A stretch of 64,000 bases of DNA, from positions 62,001-126,000 of the forward strand of contig CANKVS010000002.1 in NCBI GenBank assembly GCA_947487155.1. Direction: 5' to 3'. Below, one piece after another: positions 8,304 through 16,073 of this stretch. The translations under genes were made by a program, and so were the position numbers. Source of the stretch: an uncultured Flaviramulus sp. Lineage in GTDB: Bacteria > Bacteroidota > Bacteroidia > Flavobacteriales > Flavobacteriaceae. The notes beneath the pieces are model-generated. The model was not told where the DNA came from. It worked only from the letters and a program-made list of their open reading frames with translations, and did no database searches. Each line of letters opens with the position of its first letter. The first letter of the stretch is position 1.

Positions 8304-9512
8304 ATGGATAGTATTAATAAAAATAGACTTTTTCTAGCCTCATGTATTTCATTGATAGTTACAGCTATGACATTTGCTATAAGAGCAGGTATATTAGGGC
8401 AACTTGGAACCGATTTCGCATTATCTGATACAGAATTGGGATGGGTAAATAGTATGGCTTTTTTAGGTTTTCCTGTAGCTACAATTTTTGGAGGGCTGGT
8501 CTATAATTCTGTTGGCCCAAGACGGTTAATGATAATCGCTTTTTTGTCGCATTTATTAGGAATAATACTTACTGTTTTTGCAGGAGGCTTCTGGACACTT
8601 TTAATATCAACCTTTTTTATTGGTTTTGCAAACGGATCGGTAGAAGCTGCATGTAATCCGTTAATTGCAGATATGTATACTGCAAAGAGAACTACAATGC
8701 TAAACAAGTTTCATGTGTGGTTTCCAGGAGGAATAGTTATTGGGGCGTTAGTTTCAAAATTTATGACAGATTTAGAATTGGGTTGGCAATGGCAAATTGG
8801 AATAATGCTGATTCCAACCTTAATTTATGGCTTCTTATTCCTAGGTCAAAAATTCCCAAAAAACGAAAATATTGTTTCAGATACTTCAGTAAATATAAAA
8901 AGTCTGTTGTCTCCATTGTTTATTTTTATGGTGGTTTGTATGACATTAACGGCCACCACAGAATTAGGTACACAACAATGGATTGAAAAGATTTTAGGAA
9001 ATACAGGGGCAAGTGCTATGTTAATATTAGCTATGGTAACAGGTTTAATGGCAGTAGGACGTTATTTTGCAGGTCCAGTAATTCATAAGTTAAACCCACC
9101 AGGCGTGTTATTTGCTTCAGCTATCATTTCTACATTGGCTATATATCTTATGAGTTCTGCTACGGGAGGCGCGGTGTATGTTTATGCTATATTGTTTGCT
9201 ATAGGTGTTTGTTATTTTTGGCCAACTATGATTGGTTTTGTTAGTGAATATATCCCAAAAACAGGAGCATTAGGAATGTCTTTAATTGGTGGTGCCGGTA
9301 TGTTTGCTACTAGCATTTGGCAACCAGTTATAGGTTCTTGGTTAGATAATGCAAAATCTGTAGCCATAGATTCTGGTGCTTCTATAGAACAAGCCGAATT
9401 AATTGCAGGACAAGAAACGTTAAGCAATATTGCATTTTTTCCTATGGTACTCATTGTATTATTTGGAATACTATATACACAACGAAAAAAATTAGAAGCC
9501 AATAGAATTTAA
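8304..9512 (+). CDS. MFS transporter, probable sugar or keto-sugar permease
   Basis: A 402-residue polytopic membrane protein with about twelve hydrophobic segments and MFS features: RAGILGQLGTDFALSDTELGWVNS after TM1, a GGLVYNSVGPRRLM loop between TM2 and TM3, and paired glycine-rich helices in the second half (VTGLMAVGRYFAGP, GALGMSLIGGAGMF). It lies 34 bases after the TIM-barrel lipoprotein and 4 bases before a Gfo/Idh gene, inside the same transcription unit. The likely job is inner-membrane uptake of the oxidised sugar made in the periplasm (inference from context). Confidence 0.85.
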   Translation: MDSINKNRLFLASCISLIVTAMTFAIRAGILGQLGTDFALSDTELGWVNSMAFLGFPVATIFGGLVYNSVGPRRLMIIAFLSHLLGIILTVFAGGFWTLLISTFFIGFANGSVEAACNPLIADMYTAKRTTMLNKFHVWFPGGIVIGALVSKFMTDLELGWQWQIGIMLIPTLIYGFLFLGQKFPKNENIVSDTSVNIKSLLSPLFIFMVVCMTLTATTELGTQQWIEKILGNTGASAMLILAMVTGLMAVGRYFAGPVIHKLNPPGVLFASAIISTLAIYLMSSATGGAVYVYAILFAIGVCYFWPTMIGFVSEYIPKTGALGMSLIGGAGMFATSIWQPVIGSWLDNAKSVAIDSGASIEQAELIAGQETLSNIAFFPMVLIVLFGILYTQRKKLEANRI

Positions 9513-9516
9513 AATA

Positions 9517-10650
9517 ATGTCAGAAAAAATAAAATTAGGAATCCTTGGTGGTGGTGGCGATTCACTTATAGGAGTATTGCATCGCGTAGCCTCTTCAATG
9601 TACGATAAATATGAAATTGTAGGCGGTGTTTTTAATCCCGTTTGGGAAGAAAATATAGGTTTTGCAAAGAAATTAGGATTGTCTACCAATCGCATTTATA
9701 TAGATTTTGATACATTTATTGAAGAAGAATTAAAACGTCCAGAGTCTGAGCGTATCGAAGTTGTTTCAGTGTTAACACCTAACTTTTTGCATTTTCCTAT
9801 GGCAAAGAAGTTAATTGAAAACGGGTTTCATGTTATTTGTGAAAAACCATTAACCACAACACTAGCTGAAGCTGAAATTTTAGAAAGTGTACTCAAAAAA
9901 TCAAATAGCATTTTTGCTGTAACCTATACATATACAGGCTATCCCATGATTCGTCAAATGCGAGAAATGATTCAATCTGGTGTTATAGGCGACGTTCAAA
10001 AAGTAGATGTGCAATATTATCAAGGTTGGATAAACCCTGTATTATTAGATAAAGAATTACGAAAAACAATATGGCGTTTAGATCCTAAAAAAGCAGGAAT
10101 AAGTAGTTGTATTGGTGATATAGGAACCCACGCTTTTAATATGGCAGAATATGTAACAGGGCAGGAAGTTAAATCTGTGTTGGCAGATCTTAATACACGT
10201 TATGAAGATAACCAGCTAGACGTTGATGGAACTATATTAATCCGTTTTTCAGACTATGTAAAAGGAGTTATAAGAGCAAGTCAAATCGCCACAGGAGAAG
10301 AAAATGGACTTGAAGTGAAAATTTATGGAACAAAAGGCGGTTTTAATTGGAAACAAGAAAATCCTAATTATTTATATTATTTAACTGATGATAAACCCAT
10401 GCAGGTTTTAAAACCAGGACATGTCTATAATGGAGATATTTCGCTAAATGGAACGAAATTACCGCCAGGGCATCCAGAAGGGATATTCGATTCTATGGGG
10501 AATATTTATTATGGAGTTGCTAAGGCTGTTAGAAGTCAATCTTATGATAGTGGAGAATATCCAACCATGAATGATGGTGTACGAGGCATGAAGTTTATTG
10601 AAAAATGTGTAGAATCGCATAAACTAGGTAACCTTTGGTTAGATTTATAG
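9517..10650 (+). CDS. Cytoplasmic Gfo/Idh/MocA-family oxidoreductase
   Basis: A 377-residue NAD(P)-dependent sugar oxidoreductase without signal peptide. The N-terminal nucleotide-binding segment (KLGILGGGGDSLIGVLHRVAS) is followed by VVSVLTPNFLHFPMA and the EKP motif (VICEKPLTTTLAEAE). The C-terminal dimerisation and catalytic domain includes SSCIGDIGTHAFNMAEYVTG, which carries the conserved D-x3-H of the family. Because it lacks a Tat signal, unlike the leftward Gfo/Idh, it likely acts on the sugar after import, for example reducing a 3-keto-sugar back to the free sugar. The four-base gap to the MFS gene indicates co-transcription. Confidence 0.85.
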   Translation: MSEKIKLGILGGGGDSLIGVLHRVASSMYDKYEIVGGVFNPVWEENIGFAKKLGLSTNRIYIDFDTFIEEELKRPESERIEVVSVLTPNFLHFPMAKKLIENGFHVICEKPLTTTLAEAEILESVLKKSNSIFAVTYTYTGYPMIRQMREMIQSGVIGDVQKVDVQYYQGWINPVLLDKELRKTIWRLDPKKAGISSCIGDIGTHAFNMAEYVTGQEVKSVLADLNTRYEDNQLDVDGTILIRFSDYVKGVIRASQIATGEENGLEVKIYGTKGGFNWKQENPNYLYYLTDDKPMQVLKPGHVYNGDISLNGTKLPPGHPEGIFDSMGNIYYGVAKAVRSQSYDSGEYPTMNDGVRGMKFIEKCVESHKLGNLWLDL

Positions 10651-10652
10651 AT

Positions 10653-10814
10653 TGAACTCATCTTAATTTTTTGTGTTCAACCGAAAATGAATTAAAATTT
10701 ATCCATATGAGGCCCTTTTTGAAATACATAGCAGCGAAACGGATAAGAAAAGTAACAAAATATGGGTGAATTTTGAGCATTTTTTAGGAAATAGAAAAAG
10801 TCAAGATGAGTTCA
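10653..10814 (+). repeat. Inverted-repeat-bounded element (possible MITE)
   Basis: The gap between two genes is bounded by a perfect 12-base inverted repeat: TGAACTCATCTT at 10653-10664 and its complement at 10803-10814. Inside, 10679-10710 and about 10769-10800 are also roughly complementary (both include CCATAT/ATATGG), so the whole 162-base element could fold into one long imperfect hairpin. It has no ORF of note. It looks like a small non-autonomous element or a structured RNA placed inside the rightward arm. I did not find another copy in the window. Confidence 0.5.
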
Positions 10815-10827
10815 TTAAAAATAATAT

Positions 10828-11880
10828 ATGAAAACAATAAAAGGACCTGCCGTTTTTCTTGCGCAGTTTGTAGGTAAGGAAGCACCGTTTAATACTTTAG
10901 ACGGTATGTGTAAATGGGCTGCAGATTTGGGTTATAAAGGGATTCAAATACCAGCATGGGAGACACATTTAATTGATATAGATAAAGCAGCCGAAAGTCA
11001 AACCTATTGCGATGAATTAAAAGGAAAAATAAATTCGTATGGTTTAGAAATAACAGAGCTTTCAACACATTTACAAGGGCAATTGGTTGCTGTAAATCCA
11101 GCGTACAATGTCATGTTTGACGGATTTGCTCCAGAAGCCGTAAAAAACAATCCAAAAGCTAGAACAGCATGGGCTATAGATGTTGTTAAAAAATCTGGAA
11201 CAGCAAGCAGAAGGTTAGGACTAAAAACACATGCTACATTTTCGGGTGCATTATTATGGCATACAGTTTACCCATGGCCACAACGTCCTAATGGACTTGT
11301 AAAAATGGGTTTTGAAGAATTAGCTAAACGCTGGTTACCAATTTTAAATCATTTTGATGAAAACGGTGTTGATGTGTGTTATGAAATTCATCCAGGTGAA
11401 GATTTACACGATGGTATTTCTTTTGAACGCTTTTTAGAAGCTACAGGAGGTCATAAGCGCGCTAATATATTATACGATCCGAGTCATTATGTGCTTCAAC
11501 AATTAGATTACCTAACATTTATAGATTATTATTACGAACGCATTAAAGCGTTTCATGTTAAGGATGCCGAATTTAATCCAACAGGAAAACAGGGTGTTTA
11601 TGGGGGGTATTCAGATTGGATTGATCGCGCAGGACGTTTTCGTTCTTTAGGAGATGGGCAAGTAGATTTTGCAGGAATTTTTTCTAAATTAACGCAATAC
11701 GGGTGCGACGTTTGGGCGGTAATGGAGTGGGAATGTTGTATAAAATCACCAGAACAAGGCGCAAGAGAAGGAGCACCTTTTATTAAAAAGCAAATAATAG
11801 AAGCCACCGAAAAAACATTTGATGATTTTGCAGGCGGTGATGTTGATAAAGAACAATTAAAAAAAATATTAGGATTATAA
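10828..11880 (+). CDS. IolE-like sugar isomerase/epimerase TIM barrel (cytoplasmic)
   Basis: A 350-residue TIM-barrel protein without signal peptide. It carries the full divalent-metal site expected of the xylose-isomerase-like superfamily: Glu in VCYEIHPGED, Asp in ILYDPSHY, His in KAFHVKDAE and Glu in AVMEWECC. Its size and the long inserts (GALLWHTVYPWPQRPNG, YGGYSDWIDRAGRFRSLGDG) resemble the IolE-like and keto-glycoside deglycosidase branches more than hydroxypyruvate isomerase. It lies 11 bases before the GMC large subunit. A role as cytoplasmic 3-keto-sugar isomerase, dehydratase or lyase is plausible but not proven. Confidence 0.8.
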   Translation: MKTIKGPAVFLAQFVGKEAPFNTLDGMCKWAADLGYKGIQIPAWETHLIDIDKAAESQTYCDELKGKINSYGLEITELSTHLQGQLVAVNPAYNVMFDGFAPEAVKNNPKARTAWAIDVVKKSGTASRRLGLKTHATFSGALLWHTVYPWPQRPNGLVKMGFEELAKRWLPILNHFDENGVDVCYEIHPGEDLHDGISFERFLEATGGHKRANILYDPSHYVLQQLDYLTFIDYYYERIKAFHVKDAEFNPTGKQGVYGGYSDWIDRAGRFRSLGDGQVDFAGIFSKLTQYGCDVWAVMEWECCIKSPEQGAREGAPFIKKQIIEATEKTFDDFAGGDVDKEQLKKILGL

Positions 11881-11891
11881 ATAAGTAAACT

Positions 11892-13610
11892 ATGCAAATA
11901 AAAGAATCTCCTGAAACTTTTGACGTCATTATTGTAGGTTCTGGCGCCGGTGGAGGGATGGCAACTAAAATACTTTCTGAAGCAGGTTTAAATATTGCTG
12001 TTATTGAAGCAGGCCCGTTTTTCGATCCTGCAAACCCAGAAACCCGTACACAATTAAAGTGGTCTTACGAATCGCCAAGGAGAGGCGCTAGCTCTACTAG
12101 AGATTTTGGGGATTTTGATGCGGCTTATGGCGGATGGAATATAGAAGGAGAACCTTATACAAAAAAGAACGGCACAAAATTCGACTGGTTTCGTTCTAGA
12201 ATGCTTGGAGGAAGAACCAACCACTGGGGGCGAATTTCATTACGATTTGGCCCATTAGATTTTAAAAGAAAAAGTTTAGATGGATTAGGCGATGATTGGC
12301 CTATTTCTTATGACGATGTAAAGCCATATTACGATAAAGTTGATAAACTTATTGGTGTTTTTGGTAGTAATGAAAATTTACCAAACGATCCAGATGGCTT
12401 CTTTTTGCCAGCACCAAAGCCAAGGCTTCATGAAATGTATTATATAAAAGGTGCTAAAAAAGCCAATGTACCTGTGTACCCTTCGCGGTTATCAATATTA
12501 ACAAAAGCTATTAATAATGAAAGAGGCGTTTGTTTTTATTGTAGTCAGTGTAGCCGATCATGTAGTGTGTATGCCGATTTTTCTTCTGGATCTTGCTTAA
12601 TTTTTCCAGCACAAAAATCTGGAGGGCAAATTAAACTCTATACCGATTCTATGGTAAGAGAAGTGGTTACAGACGATTCTGGAAAAGCAACAGGTGTTAT
12701 TTTTATAAATAAACTTGATAGAAAAGAATATAAATTAAATGCCAAAGTTATTGTTTTGGCAGCTTCAGCATGTAGTACAGCTAGAATTTTACTAAACTCT
12801 AAAAGTAAAATTCATAAAGATGGCTTAGGAAATAGTAGCGGATTGGTAGGTAAATATTTGCATGATTCTACAGGCTCCGATAGGGTTGCATTTGTTCCAG
12901 ATTTAATGAATAGGGAAATATATAATGAAGATGGTGTTGGTGGTGCTCATATTTATACACCATGGTGGGGAAATAATAAAAAACTAGATTTTGCTAGAGG
13001 CTACCATATTGAAATTTGGGGCGGACTAGGAATGCCATCGTATGGTTTTGGATTTAATACCAATGAATTAAATAAGTTTATTGGAGAACATGTTAGTGGT
13101 TATGGCGATGCCTTAAGAGATGATATTAAGAAATTTTATGGCGCAATAATAGGGATGTCTGGTCGTGGAGAAAGTATTCCTGTAGAAAGTAATTATTGCG
13201 AAATTGACCCTGATGTTGTTGACGAGTGGGGAATTCCCGTATTGAGGTTTCATTATAAATGGGGAAAACACGAAAAGTTACAAGCTAAGCATATGCATAA
13301 TACTTTTGAAGATATTATTGATGGTATGGGAGGTCATGTATTAGGTGATAAACCAACAGAAGATCAAGAATATGGGTTGCACGCTCCAGGTAGAATTATA
13401 CATGAAGTAGGAACAACTCGCATGGGTAATAATCCTAAAAAATCAGTTACAAATGCACATCAGCAATTGCACGATGTGGATAATGTGTTTATTGTTGATG
13501 CAGGTCCTTTTGTATCGCAAGCAGATAAAAATCCAACGTGGACTATATTGGCCTTGTCATGGCGTACTTGCGATTATATTATTAGCGAATTAAAAAAACA
13601 AAATATTTAG
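11892..13610 (+). CDS. GMC-family FAD oxidoreductase, second probable glycoside 3-dehydrogenase large subunit
   Basis: A 572-residue GMC flavoenzyme, the counterpart of the leftward one but clearly diverged. It has the FAD loop GSGAGGG near residue 16, GGRTNHWGRISLRFGP, a C-terminal active-site His in IIHEVGTTRMGNNP and Asn in KNPTWTILALSWR. A cysteine-rich insert at about residues 214-224 (CFYCSQCSRSC) is in the position of the 3Fe-4S ligands of FAD-glucose dehydrogenase. It lacks a signal peptide and is followed by its Tat-tagged small subunit after 12 bases. Two divergent pairs suggest two substrate ranges (inference). Confidence 0.85.
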   Translation: MQIKESPETFDVIIVGSGAGGGMATKILSEAGLNIAVIEAGPFFDPANPETRTQLKWSYESPRRGASSTRDFGDFDAAYGGWNIEGEPYTKKNGTKFDWFRSRMLGGRTNHWGRISLRFGPLDFKRKSLDGLGDDWPISYDDVKPYYDKVDKLIGVFGSNENLPNDPDGFFLPAPKPRLHEMYYIKGAKKANVPVYPSRLSILTKAINNERGVCFYCSQCSRSCSVYADFSSGSCLIFPAQKSGGQIKLYTDSMVREVVTDDSGKATGVIFINKLDRKEYKLNAKVIVLAASACSTARILLNSKSKIHKDGLGNSSGLVGKYLHDSTGSDRVAFVPDLMNREIYNEDGVGGAHIYTPWWGNNKKLDFARGYHIEIWGGLGMPSYGFGFNTNELNKFIGEHVSGYGDALRDDIKKFYGAIIGMSGRGESIPVESNYCEIDPDVVDEWGIPVLRFHYKWGKHEKLQAKHMHNTFEDIIDGMGGHVLGDKPTEDQEYGLHAPGRIIHEVGTTRMGNNPKKSVTNAHQQLHDVDNVFIVDAGPFVSQADKNPTWTILALSWRTCDYIISELKKQNI

Positions 13611-13622
13611 TAATTTGTAAAC

Positions 13623-14330
13623 ATGAATAGACGTGATACTTTAAAATCGTTAATTTTAGGTTCTGTAGCTACTGGGTTTGCATTACATGGTTGCTCGCCA
13701 AAAGCATCCACCTCTAATGAGTTACCTGTGAGTAACGATGCTCCGCTTTACGGAAGAACTGAAAGTGAGAAACTAAGAGATAAAAAATTATTTGAAGCTA
13801 CATTTTTTAACGAACATGAGCTGTTAACTATTGCTGTGCTTTGCGATATCATTCTTCCAAAAAGTACAGCATTTAACGCAGCTACAGATGCCAATACGGT
13901 TGCGTTTATAGAATTTATCGCAAAAGATATAGAAGCGCATCAAATACCGTTACGAGGTGGATTAATGTGGCTAGATAGTTTTAGTAATAAATTATATAAT
14001 AAAGAATTTATAGCGTGCTCTAAAGAAGAACAATTCTACATTTGTGATCAAATAGCGTATCCCGAAAAAACAGAACCTGAATTAATTCAAGGTGAAGCAT
14101 TTTTTACAAGAATGCGCAATTTAACACTTACAGGATTTTATTCTTCAAAAATGGGAATGGAAGAACTTGGTTATAAGGGTAATACCCCTAATGTTTGGGA
14201 TGGTGTTCCAGATCATATTCTTAAAAAGCATGGTTTTGAATACGAAAAAGCATGGTTAGCCAAATGTGTAGACCAATCAAAAAGAGGGGATATTGCCCAA
14301 TGGGATGAAAACGGAAATTTAATAAGTTAA
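13623..14330 (+). CDS. Gluconate 2-dehydrogenase subunit 3-like small subunit, Tat signal
   Basis: A 235-residue protein opening with a twin-arginine leader (MNRRDTLKSLILGSVATGF) and then a cysteine in LHGCSP that could also serve as a lipobox. The subunit-3 domain is seen in NEHELLTIAVLCDIILPKS, DANTVAFIEFIAKDIEAHQ and TFFTRMRNLTLTGFYSSKMG-like sequence. It would chaperone and co-export the preceding GMC large subunit. It is longer than the leftward counterpart (204 residues), mainly through its C-terminal extension ending in DQSKRGDIAQWDENGNL. Confidence 0.85.
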   Translation: MNRRDTLKSLILGSVATGFALHGCSPKASTSNELPVSNDAPLYGRTESEKLRDKKLFEATFFNEHELLTIAVLCDIILPKSTAFNAATDANTVAFIEFIAKDIEAHQIPLRGGLMWLDSFSNKLYNKEFIACSKEEQFYICDQIAYPEKTEPELIQGEAFFTRMRNLTLTGFYSSKMGMEELGYKGNTPNVWDGVPDHILKKHGFEYEKAWLAKCVDQSKRGDIAQWDENGNLIS

Positions 14331-14371
14331 ACGCACAGTTTATTATAAAACACTTAAAATAATTTAAGCAT

Positions 14372-15112
14372 ATGAAATCATTTATTTATTTGTTAGTAGC
14401 CATGGTTATTATTGTTTCTTGTAAACAAAAAAAGGAAAATATAGTCGTAGAAGAAAAAATAGCAGACGTTGTTAAAGAGCATGTAAACGAGGAATGGATT
14501 ACACTTTTTGATGGGACTTCTTTTGATAACTGGCGTGGGTATTTAGCAGAAGGTATATATCCAGAATGGACTATTGAAAATGGAACCATGCTTTTTACAC
14601 CAAGCGAAAAAGGAGGAAAAAATATTATAACAAAAGACAAGTTTACCAATTTTATTTTATCCTTAGAATGGAAAATTTCAGAAGGCGGGAATAGTGGTAT
14701 TTTCTGGGGTGTTTATGAAGATGAAGCTTTTAAGGAAGCCTATCATACAGGGCCAGAAATTCAGGTGTTAGATAACGAGCGTCATCCAGATGCAAAAGCA
14801 AACCCTAAATTTCATCAAGCAGGGGCGTTGTACGACATGGTACAACCAATGTTTGATGTTTGTAAACCAGCTGGCGAATGGAATACCTGTATTATAAAAG
14901 TCGATCATAAATCAAACTCAGGAAGTGTAACTTTAAACGGAACTGTTATTGTTGAATTTGATGTTCATGGTGAAAAATGGGATGCTTTGGTTGCCAATTC
15001 TAAGTTTAAAAAATGGAAAGGTTTTGGAAAATTTCAAACAGGGCATATAGGGCTTCAAGACCATAACGATAAAGTATGGTATAGAAATATTAAGATTAAA
15101 AAATTAAAATAA
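14372..15112 (+). CDS. DUF1080 (3-keto-disaccharide hydrolase family) lipoprotein
   Basis: A 246-residue lipoprotein with signal peptide and lipobox (LLVAMVIIVSC, Cys near residue 17). The DUF1080/PF06439 domain follows: EEWITLFDGTSFDNWRGY, WKISEGGNSGIFWGVYED, PEIQVLDNERHPDAK, QAGALYDMVQP, EWNTCIIKVDHKSNSGSVTLNG and a terminal GHIGLQDHNDKVWYRNIKI. This is the more canonical of the two DUF1080 proteins in the island. It closes the rightward arm, directly after the GMC dehydrogenase pair, and is a good candidate for the hydrolase that splits the C3-oxidised glycoside. Confidence 0.88.
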   Translation: MKSFIYLLVAMVIIVSCKQKKENIVVEEKIADVVKEHVNEEWITLFDGTSFDNWRGYLAEGIYPEWTIENGTMLFTPSEKGGKNIITKDKFTNFILSLEWKISEGGNSGIFWGVYEDEAFKEAYHTGPEIQVLDNERHPDAKANPKFHQAGALYDMVQPMFDVCKPAGEWNTCIIKVDHKSNSGSVTLNGTVIVEFDVHGEKWDALVANSKFKKWKGFGKFQTGHIGLQDHNDKVWYRNIKIKKLK

Positions 15113-15210
15113 TATCTGAAAGCGAATTTTTTCTGAAGTGAAGCCTTGTGAAAAATCATTTTCATTTACTTCTTATTTCTTTTATTATAGCTTGTTTTTT
15201 TCCGTGTGTG

Positions 15211-15240
15211 CAAACAAAAATGTTAATTGTTTGTTTTTTA
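15211..15240 (+). terminator. Candidate terminator of the rightward arm
   Basis: A 7-base stem (CAAACAA at 15211-15217, TTGTTTG at 15227-15233) with a 9-base loop is followed by six T. It lies about 100 bases after the DUF1080 stop codon. The stem is AT-rich and therefore weak. Confidence 0.45.
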
Positions 15241-15319
15241 TACTGTAACTTAATAGTATGAACTTGATATTGATTGTTAATTAGTTTATTATCAATATTT
15301 TAATGTTAAAAATAATTAA

Positions 15320-15407
15320 TTTTGTCATTCCGAAAGAGGAACGAGGAGAAATCTCATTATTCTGAGATTTCTCGTTACTCATACTTCGTTCTGTAAAAAT
15401 GACAAAA
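15320..15407. repeat. Palindromic interspersed repeat (GTCATTCCGA type)
   Basis: Outer arms TTTTGTCATT (15320-15329) and AATGACAAAA (15398-15407) are exact complements, and an inner stem pairs GAGAAATCTCA with TGAGATTTCTC. This is the typical flavobacterial hairpin repeat; a rearranged relative is seen at 21102-21195. The surrounding stretch 15113-15676 has no gene I can support. Confidence 0.65.
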
Positions 15408-15676
15408 TGCTCTTATTCAGTAGTTTATCATTGTTTGTTATATGGATTATTAATCGAAATCAGGTTATGAAAAAGATATTGATTTATAGAGGATTATAGA
15501 ATTCTAGAAAGATTTAAACCTTAAAAATGCTATAGATTACTATTTGAAAAATAGTATTTATTTAAAATAAATGGATTGGTTGTTAGATTTTTAAAATGAA
15601 ATAGCCAATAAATAGAGAAATCAATAAATTTTATAAAAAGCCAGTGTTTTTAATGTACAGTGTTAGAATAAATTAA

Positions 15677-15684
15677 TATTTTTG
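15677..15684 (+). promoter_or_regulatory. Predicted -7 element before the arginine leader peptide
   Basis: TATTTTTG is a perfect match to the Bacteroidota -7 consensus TAnnTTTG. The leader-peptide ATG at 15690 begins only five bases after it, so the transcript would be leaderless or nearly so. No good TTG at -33 is visible. Confidence 0.45.
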
Positions 15685-15689
15685 TATCA

Positions 15690-15758
15690 ATGATTACTCA
15701 AGAAAATAAAATACGTGTTAATATTCCCAGTTTGCGCTTGCGCAACCGCCGTCGCTAA
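15690..15758 (+). CDS. Candidate arginine-rich regulatory leader peptide
   Basis: A 22-codon ORF begins MITQENKIRV and ends in RLRNRRR followed by TAA. Six of 22 codons are arginine and five of the last seven are CGC or CGT. It is the first ATG after a consensus -7 element and lies 315 bases upstream of the first gene of an arginine biosynthesis operon. Such a stack of codons for the end-product amino acid just before a stop is the hallmark of ribosome-mediated attenuation or of stalling on low charged tRNA-Arg. I did not find a clear terminator/antiterminator pair downstream, so the mechanism is open. Confidence 0.6.
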   Translation: MITQENKIRVNIPSLRLRNRRR

Positions 15759-16073
15759 TTCTTAATTTTAGCTTTGAACCGAATACGTAATTTTTATTTT
15801 TTCACTTTGTATCAATCAATTTCAATAACATTTTTTAAAACCCAAGTTGTTTCTCAAAACAACAAAAACTTTGTGCGTCGCTTTTTTCCACGTCGCCCGT
15901 AAGGGTGTACTTCAATTTTTGAACAAGGTGAGTCCAGTTCAGCATAAAAAAAAGACCGAAATTTAATTTATATTCAATAAAAGATATACAACGAAACATT
16001 CATGATTAAAAATTTAATTATACAGCATAATAATTTTGAATGTTATCATTAAAAAAGAAATAAGTATTAACGC
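15759..16073 (+). promoter_or_regulatory. Long untranslated leader of the arginine operon
   Basis: This 315-base stretch between the leader peptide and the acyltransferase gene holds no convincing ORF. It contains a small hairpin (GTTGTTT CTCA AAACAAC at about 15848-15865), the pentamer GTCGC twice more in the same sense as in the leader ORF, a short CGCCC GTAA GGGTG stem near 15895-15908 and a T-run after GTGCGTCGC. These may form the attenuation structure, but I could not derive a clean alternative pairing by eye. Confidence 0.35.

Noticed and set aside
15759-16073. Classical terminator/antiterminator for the arginine leader
   Set aside because: I looked for pairing between the Arg codons and downstream sequence but found same-sense GTCGC repeats instead of complements; only small AT-rich stems are present.
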